A stretch of DNA of 64,000 nt from Opitutia bacterium. Lineage in GTDB: Bacteria; Verrucomicrobiota; Verrucomicrobiae; Opitutales; UBA953. The position numbers were made by a program, and so were the translations under genes. Shown piece after piece: positions 6,451 through 14,778 of the stretch. The number at the start of each line of letters is the position of its first letter. Positions within the stretch are counted from its first letter, which is position 1. Location: positions 1 to 64,000 of the forward strand of contig SFEJ01000003.1 of assembly GCA_004558035.1 (NCBI GenBank), read 5' to 3'. The notes below the pieces were generated by a model. That model was not told the origin of the DNA. It was given only the letters and a program-made list of their open reading frames with translations, and searched no databases.

Positions 6451-8316
6451 TCAGCCTTCGAAGGGGAAGAAGAGCGGGATGAAGGCGACGCCTATCAGCA
6501 GGACGATGATCGAGAACGGGACGCCGACCTTCACGAAGTCGAAGAACTTGTAGCGCCCGGGCTCGAGAACGAGCGTGTTCACCGGCGAGGAGATCGGCGT
6601 CATGAACGCCGTCGACGCCGCGATCGCGATGCCGACCGCGAACGGGTAAGGCGAAAGATCCAGCGACTTCGCGACGCTGACGGCGAGCGGCGCGAGCAGC
6701 ACCGCCGTGACCGTGTTCGACATGAACAGCCCGACGATCATCGTCGTCGCCATCATCGCGCCGAGGATGACGCGCGGCGAGGAGTCGCCGAACGTCGCCA
6801 TCACGGCGGAGGCGGCGTGCGCGACGCCGCCGGTCTTCTCCAGCGCGGTCGCGAAAGGAATCATGCCGACGATGAGAATGATGCTCGACCAGTTGACGCA
6901 GCGGTAGGCGCGGTCGATGTCCACGCATTTCGAGAAGATCAGGATCATGCACGCGATCAGCGCGGCGAGCACGCTCGGGACATCCGTGAAGATCATCAGC
7001 CCGACCATGACGGCGACGCTCGCCAGCGCGAACGGGGCGCCGCCGGGCACGGCGACCGCGCGCGAATACTCTTCGGGCAGCGCGAGCACGATGAAGTGCT
7101 TGTTCCACGTCTGCAGCGAGGAGAGCTCCTTCCACGGCCCGCCGACGAGCAGCGTGTCGCCGACCTTGAAGCGTTCCCGCGCGAGGCGTTCGCCGGAGAT
7201 CGCGGCGTTGTTGCGGCGCAGCGCGTACACGCTCATGCGGTATTTTTCGCGGAAACGCGATTCCGCGAGCGTCTTGCCCTCGAGATCGGAATCGGGCATG
7301 ACGGAAATCTCGAGCAGCCCGAACTCGCGCTCCGCCTTCGCGAAGCGGCGGCCGCCTTCGAGCGGCTCCTGGCGCAGGCGGAGCTTTTCGGCGACGGCGG
7401 CGATCGCGGCGGGCGGCGTCTCGTTGAGAAAGTCGATCAGCAGCGCGTCGTCCTCGCGCAGCTCGGTGTCGCCGACCGGGTTGATCAGCGAGCGTTTGCC
7501 GAGGCGCTGTTCCCGCCGGTCGATGCACACGATGTTCGCGGCGTATTCCGAGCGCAGCGGGCATTCGCGGATTTTCCTGCCGCACAGCGGCGAGTCCGCC
7601 GTGACGACGAAGACCGCGTCGCGCCACGTCACGCGGTAGCGCTCGGCGAGCTCGACGAAGTTCATCTCGCGCTTGCCGCGGGAACGCGTCTGCGCTTCCG
7701 CGTCGTCGTTCCCGCCGAGAAATTTCCGCACGTAGAGCATGTAGCCGACGCCGGCGGCGAGCACGAGCACGCCGATCGGCGTGAACGCGAAGAAGCCGAG
7801 GCTCGGATAATTTTCGCGCGTGAGAACGGAGTTCACCACCATGTTCGGCGGCGTCGCCACGAGCGACATCATGCCGCTGATCAGACCGGCGAAGCTCAGC
7901 GGCATCATCAGTTTCGCGGGAGAAATCTTCTGGCTGCGACAGATGCCGAGCACGATCGGGATGAAGAGCGCCACGATGCCCGTCGAGCTCATCACCGAGC
8001 CGATCACGGCGACGGCGACCATCAGAAAGACGATGAGCTTCGTCGGATTGTTGCGCGACTTCTTCAGAATCCACAGCCCGACGTCGGTCGAAATGCCCGT
8101 GCGGATCAGCCCTTCGCCGACGACGAACATCAGCGCGATCAGAATCACGCTCGGGTCGCTGAAGCCGCTCAGCGCCTCCTTCATGTCGATGATGCCCAGC
8201 AGCGGCAGCAGCATCAGCGCGAGCAGCGAGACGACGTCCATGCGCGGCTTGTTGATGACGAAGAAGAAGACGCATACGCCCAGCAGCGTCAGCGAAAGAA
8301 TCAGATTTTCGTCCAT
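6451..8316 (-). CDS. SLC13/DASS-type anion permease with two central RCK-C (TrkA-C) domains
   Basis: 621 residues. Membrane helices at both ends (about 1-180 and 410-621) flank a soluble middle (about 190-400) with two TrkA-C-like domains, shown by the repeated pattern ending DTELREDDALLIDF and RFKVGDTLLVGG. This layout is known from bacterial sodium:sulfate/dicarboxylate symporter-like transporters. Conserved membrane stretches include STGIVALFIPIVLG and MSNTVTAVLLAPLA. Substrate is probably an anion such as sulfate or a dicarboxylate. The soluble domains may sense a ligand. It lies downstream of nif3 on the same strand with a 31-base gap. Confidence 0.88.
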   Translation of the reverse strand: MDENLILSLTLLGVCVFFFVINKPRMDVVSLLALMLLPLLGIIDMKEALSGFSDPSVILIALMFVVGEGLIRTGISTDVGLWILKKSRNNPTKLIVFLMVAVAVIGSVMSSTGIVALFIPIVLGICRSQKISPAKLMMPLSFAGLISGMMSLVATPPNMVVNSVLTRENYPSLGFFAFTPIGVLVLAAGVGYMLYVRKFLGGNDDAEAQTRSRGKREMNFVELAERYRVTWRDAVFVVTADSPLCGRKIRECPLRSEYAANIVCIDRREQRLGKRSLINPVGDTELREDDALLIDFLNETPPAAIAAVAEKLRLRQEPLEGGRRFAKAEREFGLLEISVMPDSDLEGKTLAESRFREKYRMSVYALRRNNAAISGERLARERFKVGDTLLVGGPWKELSSLQTWNKHFIVLALPEEYSRAVAVPGGAPFALASVAVMVGLMIFTDVPSVLAALIACMILIFSKCVDIDRAYRCVNWSSIILIVGMIPFATALEKTGGVAHAASAVMATFGDSSPRVILGAMMATTMIVGLFMSNTVTAVLLAPLAVSVAKSLDLSPYPFAVGIAIAASTAFMTPISSPVNTLVLEPGRYKFFDFVKVGVPFSIIVLLIGVAFIPLFFPFEG

Positions 8317-8347
8317 GGCGTGAAGATTTTCGTCGCGGGAACGCGGT

Positions 8348-9100
8348 TCAGAGCGGGCAGCCGGTTTCGATGAACTCCCACGGAAGCGCGAACTTTTCGG
8401 CGGCCTCGGCGGCGAGCGCGCGCACGCCGAAGCGTTCCGTCGCGTAATGGCCGCACGGATACAGATTGAGGCGGAGCTCCTGCGCGGCGGTGAAATGCTC
8501 CTGCTTCAGCTCGCCGCAGACGAGCGTGTCGCAGCCCAGCGCGCGCAGCTCGGAAACGGCGGTGTTGCCCGAGCCGCAGAGCAGCGCGACGCGACGCGGC
8601 TCCGCGCTTCCGAACTCGATCGCGCGGAACGTGTCCGGAAACAGCGCGCGCAGCTTCGCGACGAGGCATTCCCGCGGCATGCCCGCGCAGATCGCGGCGA
8701 AGGTGTTGCCCTCGTATTCGAGCCCCCAGTCGAGGATTTCCGCGCCGAGCTCGCGCGCGAGAATCGCGTTGTTGCCGATCTCGCGGTGCGCATCCAGCGG
8801 CAGATGCGCGGAATAGACGGCGAGGTCCGCGTCGAGCAGCGCGCGGAATTTTTCGTAAGTCGGTCCGACGACGGGATGCTGCGCGCGCCAGAACATGCCG
8901 TGATGCACGAGCAGCAGATCGACGCCGCGCCGCGCCGCTTCGCGGAAGACGGGCGTGGACGCGTCCACGGCGGCGCCGATCTTGCGGACTTCGCCGCGGT
9001 TCTCGAACTGCAGCCCGTTGTTCGCTCCGGGAAAATCCCGGAAGCCGACCCGGCCGACGCGCGCGTCGCACCAGGCGACGATTTCTGAAAGTTTTGCCAT
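8348..9100 (-). CDS. Nif3-like dinuclear metal-centre protein
   Basis: 250 residues, typical of the Nif3/YbgI family, which forms hexameric toroids with two metal ions per subunit. Metal ligands are visible in LLVHHGMFW (near residue 75), in YSAHLPLDAHREIGNN, and in the C-terminal CGELKQEHF / YPCGHYATERFG region. Family members are linked to GTP cyclohydrolase II-like or nucleotide-damage roles, but none is firmly established. It is divergent to the phosphoesterase gene at 9231, leaving a 130-base shared promoter space. Confidence 0.88.
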   Translation of the reverse strand: MAKLSEIVAWCDARVGRVGFRDFPGANNGLQFENRGEVRKIGAAVDASTPVFREAARRGVDLLLVHHGMFWRAQHPVVGPTYEKFRALLDADLAVYSAHLPLDAHREIGNNAILARELGAEILDWGLEYEGNTFAAICAGMPRECLVAKLRALFPDTFRAIEFGSAEPRRVALLCGSGNTAVSELRALGCDTLVCGELKQEHFTAAQELRLNLYPCGHYATERFGVRALAAEAAEKFALPWEFIETGCPL

Positions 9101-9230
9101 GACGTTTTTTCTGCTTCGAGACTATCCGCAGAAACGCGTTTCGTCGAGCGGGCATTTGCTCCGGCGGGTTTTCCCGCGCCGCCGCCTCGAAAATCGACGG
9201 AAACGCCGAGCGGCGACGCTTCTTTTCCTC

Positions 9231-10187
9231 ATGAAGCGAACCATCAGGAAAATTCTGCTCGCGGGCGCGCTCGCCGTTCCCGCGGCGGCGCTCTGCCTGC
9301 TCGCGTGGGGATACTGGGTCGAGCCGAACATGCTCACGGAAACGCGCTTCAAATACCCGATTCCGGAATGGAACGGCACGAGCAACCGCGTCCGCGTCGC
9401 CGTCGCGGGAGATTTTCACGCGCGCCCGGGCGACGCGCCGCGCCTCCGCCGCGTCGTGAACGCGATCCGGGAACGCTCGCCCGACCTCGTCGTTCTCGTC
9501 GGCGACTACGCGTTCGCGTCCAGGGATCCCGCGGAAAACACGCTGAACCTGCCGCTCATGTCCGAGATTCTGAGCGAGCTGCGCGACGGCGGGAAGACGC
9601 CCGTCTTCGCCTGTCTCGGCAATCACGACTACGCGTACGGCGCGGACAAGATCCGGAAAATGCTCGAAGACGCCGGCATCCGCATTCTCGAACCGGGCAC
9701 GGCGCGGCTGCGCTTCGGCGACGACTGCGAGGTCTTTCTCGGCGGCGTGCGCAACCATCTCATTTCGCGCATCGCGCCGGAGGACGCGGCGCCGTTCCCG
9801 CCGGAAGACTTCTACGGCGCGGCGCTCTTCGTCGTGCACTCGCCGGACCTCGTGCTCGACCTGCCGCGCGAGGCGGGCTACGCGCTCACGCTCGCGGGGC
9901 ACACGCACGGCGGCCAGGTCTGCCTGCCGGGACGCATTCCGCTCGTGCCGCACGCGAGCCGCATCGGCGACCAGTACGTGCACGGCATGTTCGAGGAAGG
10001 CGGCAAGGACGTCTTCGTCACGCGCGGCGTCGGCGAAAGCCGCCTGCGCCTGCGCCTTTTCTGCCCGCCGGAGATCGTCTTCATCGACCTGGTGCCGACG
10101 GAGGCGCTCCCGCCCTCCCGATGGCGCGCCCGCGCGGCGAATCCGCGCAAGATCGTTCTCCCGCCGGAAGAAAAGGCGGGGAAATGA
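9231..10187 (+). CDS. Membrane-anchored calcineurin-like metallophosphoesterase (YaeI-like)
   Basis: 318 residues. An N-terminal helix (residues about 5-25) anchors the protein in the inner membrane. The phosphoesterase core carries the standard metal motifs in order: GDFHARPG, LVGDYAF, LGNHDYAYG, and AGHTHGGQVCLPG. This matches YaeI-type enzymes, some of which cleave lipid A precursors (UDP-diacylglucosamine) or other phosphodiesters. I placed the start at the ATG at 9231, directly before the hydrophobic segment; upstream sequence in frame is not protein-like. It converges with the tonB-like gene 9 bases away. Confidence 0.88.
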   Translation: MKRTIRKILLAGALAVPAAALCLLAWGYWVEPNMLTETRFKYPIPEWNGTSNRVRVAVAGDFHARPGDAPRLRRVVNAIRERSPDLVVLVGDYAFASRDPAENTLNLPLMSEILSELRDGGKTPVFACLGNHDYAYGADKIRKMLEDAGIRILEPGTARLRFGDDCEVFLGGVRNHLISRIAPEDAAPFPPEDFYGAALFVVHSPDLVLDLPREAGYALTLAGHTHGGQVCLPGRIPLVPHASRIGDQYVHGMFEEGGKDVFVTRGVGESRLRLRLFCPPEIVFIDLVPTEALPPSRWRARAANPRKIVLPPEEKAGK

Positions 10188-10196
10188 AGCCTCGCC

Positions 10197-11084
10197 TCAG
10201 CGGGCGAAGGTGTAGTCCACTTCGGCGCGGGAGGGCACGGCGCTCGCGCCTTCGCGGGCGGGCAGGTATTCCGAGGCGCGGGCGGCGCGGATCGCCGCGG
10301 CGTCCAGCGACGGCGAGCCCGAAGAACGTTTCACGCGCACGCCCGTGAGCGCGCCGCGCTCGTCGATCTCGAGCAGCAGCACGACCGTTCCCGTGCGTCC
10401 CGCGAGCGCGTCCGCGCGCGGATATTTCGGCGCGACGCGGCGGCGGTAGCGCACGGTCGCGGTCGCGTCGGCGCCGTTCCCGCCGCTGCCGAAATCGCCT
10501 TCGCGCGCGGCGGTCGGGTCGCCGCGTTTCCCGATTCTTTCGCCGCCGCGTTCCCGCGTTTCCTCGGGAGCGGGAGCCGGCGCAGGCGCGCCTTCCGCGG
10601 CGGGCGCGAGGGCGTCTTCCGGCGGCTTTTCCGCGGGCGCGGGAACGCCGAGCGTCTCGTCGGCGTCGAGCGCGTCGCCGCGCGCGTTCCCGTCTTCGCC
10701 GGGCGCGGCGTCGTGCGCGGATTCCGTGAGGATTTCCTGCGGCGGCTCCGGCGCGGGAGCGGGCGGCGGCGGGGGCGCCGCTTCGGTCTCCGCCGCCTGG
10801 AGCGGCGCCGCGTCTTCGGGACTTTCGGCGGGAAGCGCGTCCGCGGCGACGGCGGGCGCTCCCGCGGCGGCGTCGGCGTCTTTTTCCTCCGTCTCCGCTT
10901 CGGGTTCGGGCGGCGTTTCCGTGCGTTCGACGGGCGTTTCCGCGAAAAATTCGAGAATGAGCGGCGCGGATTCGGCAGAGGCGTCGGACGCGGATTCGTC
11001 GAGGGCGGCGAGCGCGAAAAGCGCCGCGGCGTGCGCGAGCGTCGCGACGCCGAAAGCGAGGATTTCGGTCCGGAGAGGCCTCAC
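10197..11084 (-). CDS. TonB-family energy transducer
   Basis: 295 residues with the TonB architecture: a cytoplasmic stub and N-terminal membrane helix (residues about 9-27), a long Pro/Glu/Ala-rich spacer (about 50-195) and a C-terminal TonB domain (about 210-295) with RRRVAPKYPRADALAGRTG and later AIRAARASEYLPA. It would span the periplasm and energise outer-membrane receptors. No exbB, exbD or receptor gene is in the window. The start codon is GTG. The thioredoxin-like gene upstream on the same strand is 21 bases away, so both may share a transcript. Confidence 0.9.
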   Translation of the reverse strand: MRPLRTEILAFGVATLAHAAALFALAALDESASDASAESAPLILEFFAETPVERTETPPEPEAETEEKDADAAAGAPAVAADALPAESPEDAAPLQAAETEAAPPPPPAPAPEPPQEILTESAHDAAPGEDGNARGDALDADETLGVPAPAEKPPEDALAPAAEGAPAPAPAPEETRERGGERIGKRGDPTAAREGDFGSGGNGADATATVRYRRRVAPKYPRADALAGRTGTVVLLLEIDERGALTGVRVKRSSGSPSLDAAAIRAARASEYLPAREGASAVPSRAEVDYTFAR

Positions 11085-11105
11085 GAGAACGCTCCGCGCG
11101 GGCGA

Positions 11106-11642
11106 TTATTTTCCGTCGATCGCGGCGCGCACGGCGGCGAGGTTGCGCCCGTCGGCGACGAGGAGTTCGCCGTTTTTCTTGAAGACGCGGAAGTCCGGAA
11201 TGCCCTTGATGTCGTGGCGAATCGAGAAGCGCTGAATCACGCCGGAACCGCGCTTGGCGGCGAGCCAGGTCATGCCGTGGTCCTTCATGTATTTGAAGAC
11301 GGCCTCCTGGTCGCGGTCGGCGCCGAGCAGCACGATTTCGATTTTGCCCTTGTTCTTCTTGTAGAACGCGATGAGCTCGGGCGTGAACGCCTTGCACGGG
11401 CCGCACCACGACGCGGAGGAATACACGCCGATGAACTTCTTGGAGGTCAGCGCGGAAAGCGGAACCGGCTTGCCGTCAGCGGAAAAGAGGCCGTCGGCGA
11501 AGAGTTCCTGCCAGTTTTCTTTCGTCGCGGCGGGCGCCTTTTTGGCGGCGCGGACCGGCGCGGCTTCGAGCGCGGGAACGGCGGCGGGGAAAAACGCGCA
11601 CGCGGCGCAGATGAAAAGGGCGAAGGGCTTGAGGATTTTCAT
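11106..11642 (-). CDS. Secreted thioredoxin-like protein (nucleoredoxin/tryparedoxin type)
   Basis: 178 residues. A signal peptide (MKILKPFALFICAACAFF, cleavage near residue 24-28) sends it to the periplasm. The thioredoxin fold has the active site SASWCGPCKAFTP near residue 79, followed by the cis-Pro region (KGIPDFRVFKKNG). The fold resembles nucleoredoxin-like proteins, with a VLLGADRDQEAVFKYMKDHG segment. Likely role is disulfide reduction or maintenance outside the cytoplasm. The start ATG at 11642 is chosen because it begins the signal peptide; the frame extends upstream without protein-like sequence. Confidence 0.88.
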   Translation of the reverse strand: MKILKPFALFICAACAFFPAAVPALEAAPVRAAKKAPAATKENWQELFADGLFSADGKPVPLSALTSKKFIGVYSSASWCGPCKAFTPELIAFYKKNKGKIEIVLLGADRDQEAVFKYMKDHGMTWLAAKRGSGVIQRFSIRHDIKGIPDFRVFKKNGELLVADGRNLAAVRAAIDGK

Positions 11643-11720
11643 GCGCACATTTTCGCGGGAACGCGCCGCGGGCGCGAGTAAATTTTCTTCCGGGCGCGCG
11701 TCCCCCGCCGCCTGCCGCCC

Positions 11721-11755
11721 CGTTTTCCGTTTTCCATTTTCCGTTTTCCGTTCTA
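11721..11755 (+). repeat. Imperfect tandem heptamer CGTTTTC
   Basis: Four to five units of CGTTTTC (one as CATTTTC) lie just before the Nudix gene start at 11767. Such short tandems can change copy number by slippage. Any effect on expression of the gene is inference only. Confidence 0.6.
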
Positions 11756-11766
11756 AGCTTTTCCGC

Positions 11767-12297
11767 ATGGAAGCCCAGAATCCGAACGAAATTTTCGACG
11801 TCGTCGACGCGCGGGACCGCGCGATCGGGCGGGCGACGCGCGCCGAAGTGCACGCGCGGAAGCTCCTGCACCGCGCCGTGCATGTCTTCGTCTTCACGCC
11901 CGGCGGATCGCTGATTCTGCAGAAGCGCTCGCTCGCGAAAGACACGTGCCCGGGGCTGCTTTCGTCGTCGTGCGCGGGGCACGTGGACGCGGGCGAATCC
12001 TACGACGAGGCGGTCTCCCGCGAGTTGGCGGAGGAGCTCGGCGTCCGCGTTCCCGCGGCGCGTCTCGCCTTCGTCGGCGTGCAGAGGCCGAGCGAGGAAA
12101 ACGGCTTCGAGTTCGTCCGCGTGTACGCGCTGCGCGGCTTCACGGGAACGCTGCGGCCGAATCCCGCCGAAATCGACGCGCTCGAGATTTTTTCGCGCGC
12201 GCGCCTCGCCGCCGCCGTCGCCGCCGAGCCGGGGCGCTTCGCGCCGTCGTTCCTCGCGGTGCTGAAGGATTTTTTCGGGAACGACGATGGACGCTGA
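11767..12297 (+). CDS. Nudix hydrolase (YfcD / IPP-isomerase-like group)
   Basis: 176 residues with a full Nudix box, GHVDAGESYDEAVSRELAEELGV (near residues 76-98, given here as key pattern G-x5-E-x7-REL-x2-E-L-G), the metal and diphosphate site. The start (NEIFDVVDARDRAIGRATRAEVH) and HVFVFTPGGSLILQKRS are typical of YfcD-like enzymes related to isopentenyl-diphosphate isomerase. Exact substrate is unknown. The gene overlaps the next one by 11 bases, which suggests translational coupling. Confidence 0.88.
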   Translation: MEAQNPNEIFDVVDARDRAIGRATRAEVHARKLLHRAVHVFVFTPGGSLILQKRSLAKDTCPGLLSSSCAGHVDAGESYDEAVSRELAEELGVRVPAARLAFVGVQRPSEENGFEFVRVYALRGFTGTLRPNPAEIDALEIFSRARLAAAVAAEPGRFAPSFLAVLKDFFGNDDGR

Positions 12298-13039
12298 AGA
12301 CGGCTTCGATCTGCGCCTCCCGGCGAGCACGCGCGTCGTCCGCGTCCGGATCGTGCGTTCCGCGCGCGCGCGCCGCATGACGCTGCGCGTGCGCCCCGAC
12401 GGCGCCGTCTCCGTCACGCTGCCCGCGGGAACGCGCAGCGACGCGCTCGAAAAGGCGCGCCTCTTCGCGCTGACGAATCTCGACTGGATCGACCGCCGCC
12501 TCGAACGCTTCGCGGAAGACGCCCGCGACGAGAATTTCCCGCGGACGCTTTCCGAATACCTGCGGGAACGCCCGACGATCTTCGCGGACGCGAAGCCGCT
12601 GGCGCTCGAAATCGCCTTCACGACGGCGCGCCCGTTCTTCGTGCTGCGCCCGTGGGAGGACGTCGTTCCCGTTTACGTGCGCGAAGCGAGCGCGGACGCG
12701 GATCTGCGCGCGGCGCTCACCGGCATGGCGAAGGCGCTGCTGCCGCCGCGCGTGCGCGCGCTCGCGGAAAGTCGCGGCGTCTCCGTCGGCGCGGTTTCCG
12801 TGCGCGACCAGCGTTCCCGCTGGGGCTCGTGCACGGCGCGCGGCGATTTTTCGCTGAACTGGCGCGTCGCCCTGCTCCCGCCGGAAATCCGCGACCACGT
12901 GCTGCTCCACGAGCTCGCGCATCGGCGGCACATGGACCATTCCGACGATTTTTGGGACCTGCTCCACGCCTGGGATCCGCTCACGCCGGCGCACGACAAG
13001 GCGCTCCGCGACGAATGGTCGCGCCTCTTCCGCCTGTGA
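12287..13039 (+). CDS. YgjP-type metal-dependent peptidase (DUF45)
   Basis: 250 residues of the DUF45/YgjP family. The zinc-binding motif appears near residue 204 as HELAHRRHMDHSDDFW, an HExxH with a third histidine ligand soon after. The preceding SRWGSCTARGDFSLNWRVALLPPE is the family's most conserved block. The N-terminal third (VRIVRSARARRMTLRVRPDG) is a beta domain. Function in bacteria is not firmly known. Start overlaps the Nudix stop, so the two are probably made from one transcript. Confidence 0.9.
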   Translation: MDAEDGFDLRLPASTRVVRVRIVRSARARRMTLRVRPDGAVSVTLPAGTRSDALEKARLFALTNLDWIDRRLERFAEDARDENFPRTLSEYLRERPTIFADAKPLALEIAFTTARPFFVLRPWEDVVPVYVREASADADLRAALTGMAKALLPPRVRALAESRGVSVGAVSVRDQRSRWGSCTARGDFSLNWRVALLPPEIRDHVLLHELAHRRHMDHSDDFWDLLHAWDPLTPAHDKALRDEWSRLFRL

Positions 13040-13060
13040 ACGCGGCGCGTTCCCGCTCGG

Positions 13061-14623
13061 TCATTTGAGGCGGGCGGAGAGCTTCAGCGTTTCGCCGGAG
13101 GCGAGGGAGACTTCGCGGAAGACGACGAAGTTTTCCGTCAGGATCGCGGGCGCGGGAACGCCCGCCGAGCCGGAAACCTTCAGCGTCTCCGGGCGGACGC
13201 GGCGCGGGAACCACAGGCAGAGCTCGCCCTTGCGCGCCGCGCCGTCGGCGGATTTCACGTCGAGAAAAAGCTCGTCGCCCGTCGCCGCCGCGACGAAATC
13301 CCAGCCCGCCGGCGGCTTCGGCGCGCGCGGGTCGAATTCGGCGGCGAAGAGCGGGTCGCCGTAAAAGGCGACGACGTCGCGGTCGTGAAAGCGCCCGAGC
13401 GTCTCGTGCGAGACTTCGGCGCCGGTCGCCGCGAGCGCCTCGCCGATTTCGCGGATATCCGCGCCGCGCAGGCCGCCCGCCGTGAGCGGCACGGGAACGC
13501 GCGCGGCGGCTTCGGGCAGCGCGGCGAGCAGAACCTGATTCGTGAAGAACCACGCCTGCGCGACGCTGGCGATTTTCCCCGCGCCGATGTCCGCGCGGCA
13601 GCCGTCGAAGAAGCGCCCGTGCGTGCCCCAGCCCATTTCGCCGAACCAGCTCGGCACCGTGTAGCCGACGAGCTGCTTCACGCCCGCGGCGGAAATCGCC
13701 GTGCACGCCATCGTGTACGGAGAGCCGAGGACGTCGCCCGCGAGGCAGTTCCCGGCGGCGATCCAGATCTTGTCGCCGGGCGCGGCGGGCAGCTTCTTCA
13801 GCCGGTGCGCGCGCTCGAAGGCGAGCGTCGCGGGCTCGTTCCCGAGCGTCGCCGCGAACGCGGGAAGCAGCGCCTTCGGCACGCGGAAGAAATGCGTTCC
13901 CGCGGACGCGATCAGCCCTTCGCCGAAGGGCATTTCGAGATTGTATTCCGTCGCGTGCGAGGCGGAGACGAAGTACTGCGGGCGCAGCTTCTTCCACTGC
14001 TCGGCAAAAAGGTCGGTCATCTCGACGCCGGGCGCGGCGGAGCGTTTTTCGCCGGGAACGTAGTCCCTGCCTTCGACGAATTCGCGCGCGCCCCAGTCGG
14101 TGATGAAAAAGCTCTCGCGGAAGCGCGCGCGGTCGAAATTCGTCGTGCCCATGGCGCGTTCGAGGCGCAGCGGGCGCGTTCCCGCGAGCTGCGCGGCGGC
14201 GGTCGCGCCGTCCCTGCCCGTGACGACGCCCCAGAGAAAATCGCCCCAGCGGTCGTCGTTCATCGCGCGCGAAATCCGGTGGAGCTTCGCGACGAAGACG
14301 CGGTCGATTTCGCGCGGCTCGGCGACGACGGCGACGTAGCGCGGATTCGCCGCCCGGAGCGCGTCGCGCGCGGTCTCGACGTCGTCGCCGCTCCACGTGA
14401 CGAGCGTTCCCGCGTAGCGCGCGCGGAATTTTTCGGCGGCGGCGCGCCAGGCCTTTTTCGCGAAAGTCTTTTCGGAGACGAGCACGACGTATTCGCCCGG
14501 CGCTGGCAGAAAATCCTCCGCGGCGAAAACGCGCGGCGCTTCGGGAGCGTTCGGGACGTCGAGCGCCTCCGCGTCGGGAACGGCGGCGGCGAGCGCGGCG
14601 GAAATCAGAAAAAGAAAACGCAT
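13061..14623 (-). CDS. Secreted protein, possible C25 (gingipain-like) fold
   Basis: 520 residues with a signal peptide (MRFLFLISAALAAAVPDAEA). The middle has a Rossmann-like strand pattern (RYVAVVAEPREIDRVFVAKL). A histidine in YFVSASHATEYN (near residue 223) and a cysteine in IWIAAGNCLAGDVLGS (near residue 298) resemble the His-Cys dyad of clan CD peptidases such as C25. The C-terminal quarter is beta-rich and could be an Ig-like or binding module. Assignment to C25 is tentative: it rests on spacing and local motifs, not on a search. The start ATG at 14623 is chosen for the signal peptide. A tRNA-Leu lies upstream. Confidence 0.5.
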   Translation of the reverse strand: MRFLFLISAALAAAVPDAEALDVPNAPEAPRVFAAEDFLPAPGEYVVLVSEKTFAKKAWRAAAEKFRARYAGTLVTWSGDDVETARDALRAANPRYVAVVAEPREIDRVFVAKLHRISRAMNDDRWGDFLWGVVTGRDGATAAAQLAGTRPLRLERAMGTTNFDRARFRESFFITDWGAREFVEGRDYVPGEKRSAAPGVEMTDLFAEQWKKLRPQYFVSASHATEYNLEMPFGEGLIASAGTHFFRVPKALLPAFAATLGNEPATLAFERAHRLKKLPAAPGDKIWIAAGNCLAGDVLGSPYTMACTAISAAGVKQLVGYTVPSWFGEMGWGTHGRFFDGCRADIGAGKIASVAQAWFFTNQVLLAALPEAAARVPVPLTAGGLRGADIREIGEALAATGAEVSHETLGRFHDRDVVAFYGDPLFAAEFDPRAPKPPAGWDFVAAATGDELFLDVKSADGAARKGELCLWFPRRVRPETLKVSGSAGVPAPAILTENFVVFREVSLASGETLKLSARLK

Positions 14624-14686
14624 GGAGAAAGTGAAAAGCGGAAACGCGAAGCCGAAGGAAGTTAAAGAAAATTGTCTAGGAGGGGG

Positions 14687-14767
14687 TGCTCGAGGAGGGA
14701 TTCGAACCCTCACGCCTCGCGGCATCGGAACCTAAATCCGACGTGTCTGCCGTTTCACCACTCGAGC
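14687..14767 (-). tRNA. tRNA-Leu (anticodon UAG)
   Basis: Minus-strand cloverleaf: acceptor GCTCGAG, anticodon stem TCGGA/TCCGA around TTTAGGT, long variable arm and T-arm GGTTCGAATCC. Anticodon is UAG, reading CUA and other CUN codons. The bases after the discriminator are CCC, so the CCA end is not fully encoded, unlike the other tRNA genes here. Confidence 0.93.
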
Positions 14768-14778
14768 GCGCGAAAAAA

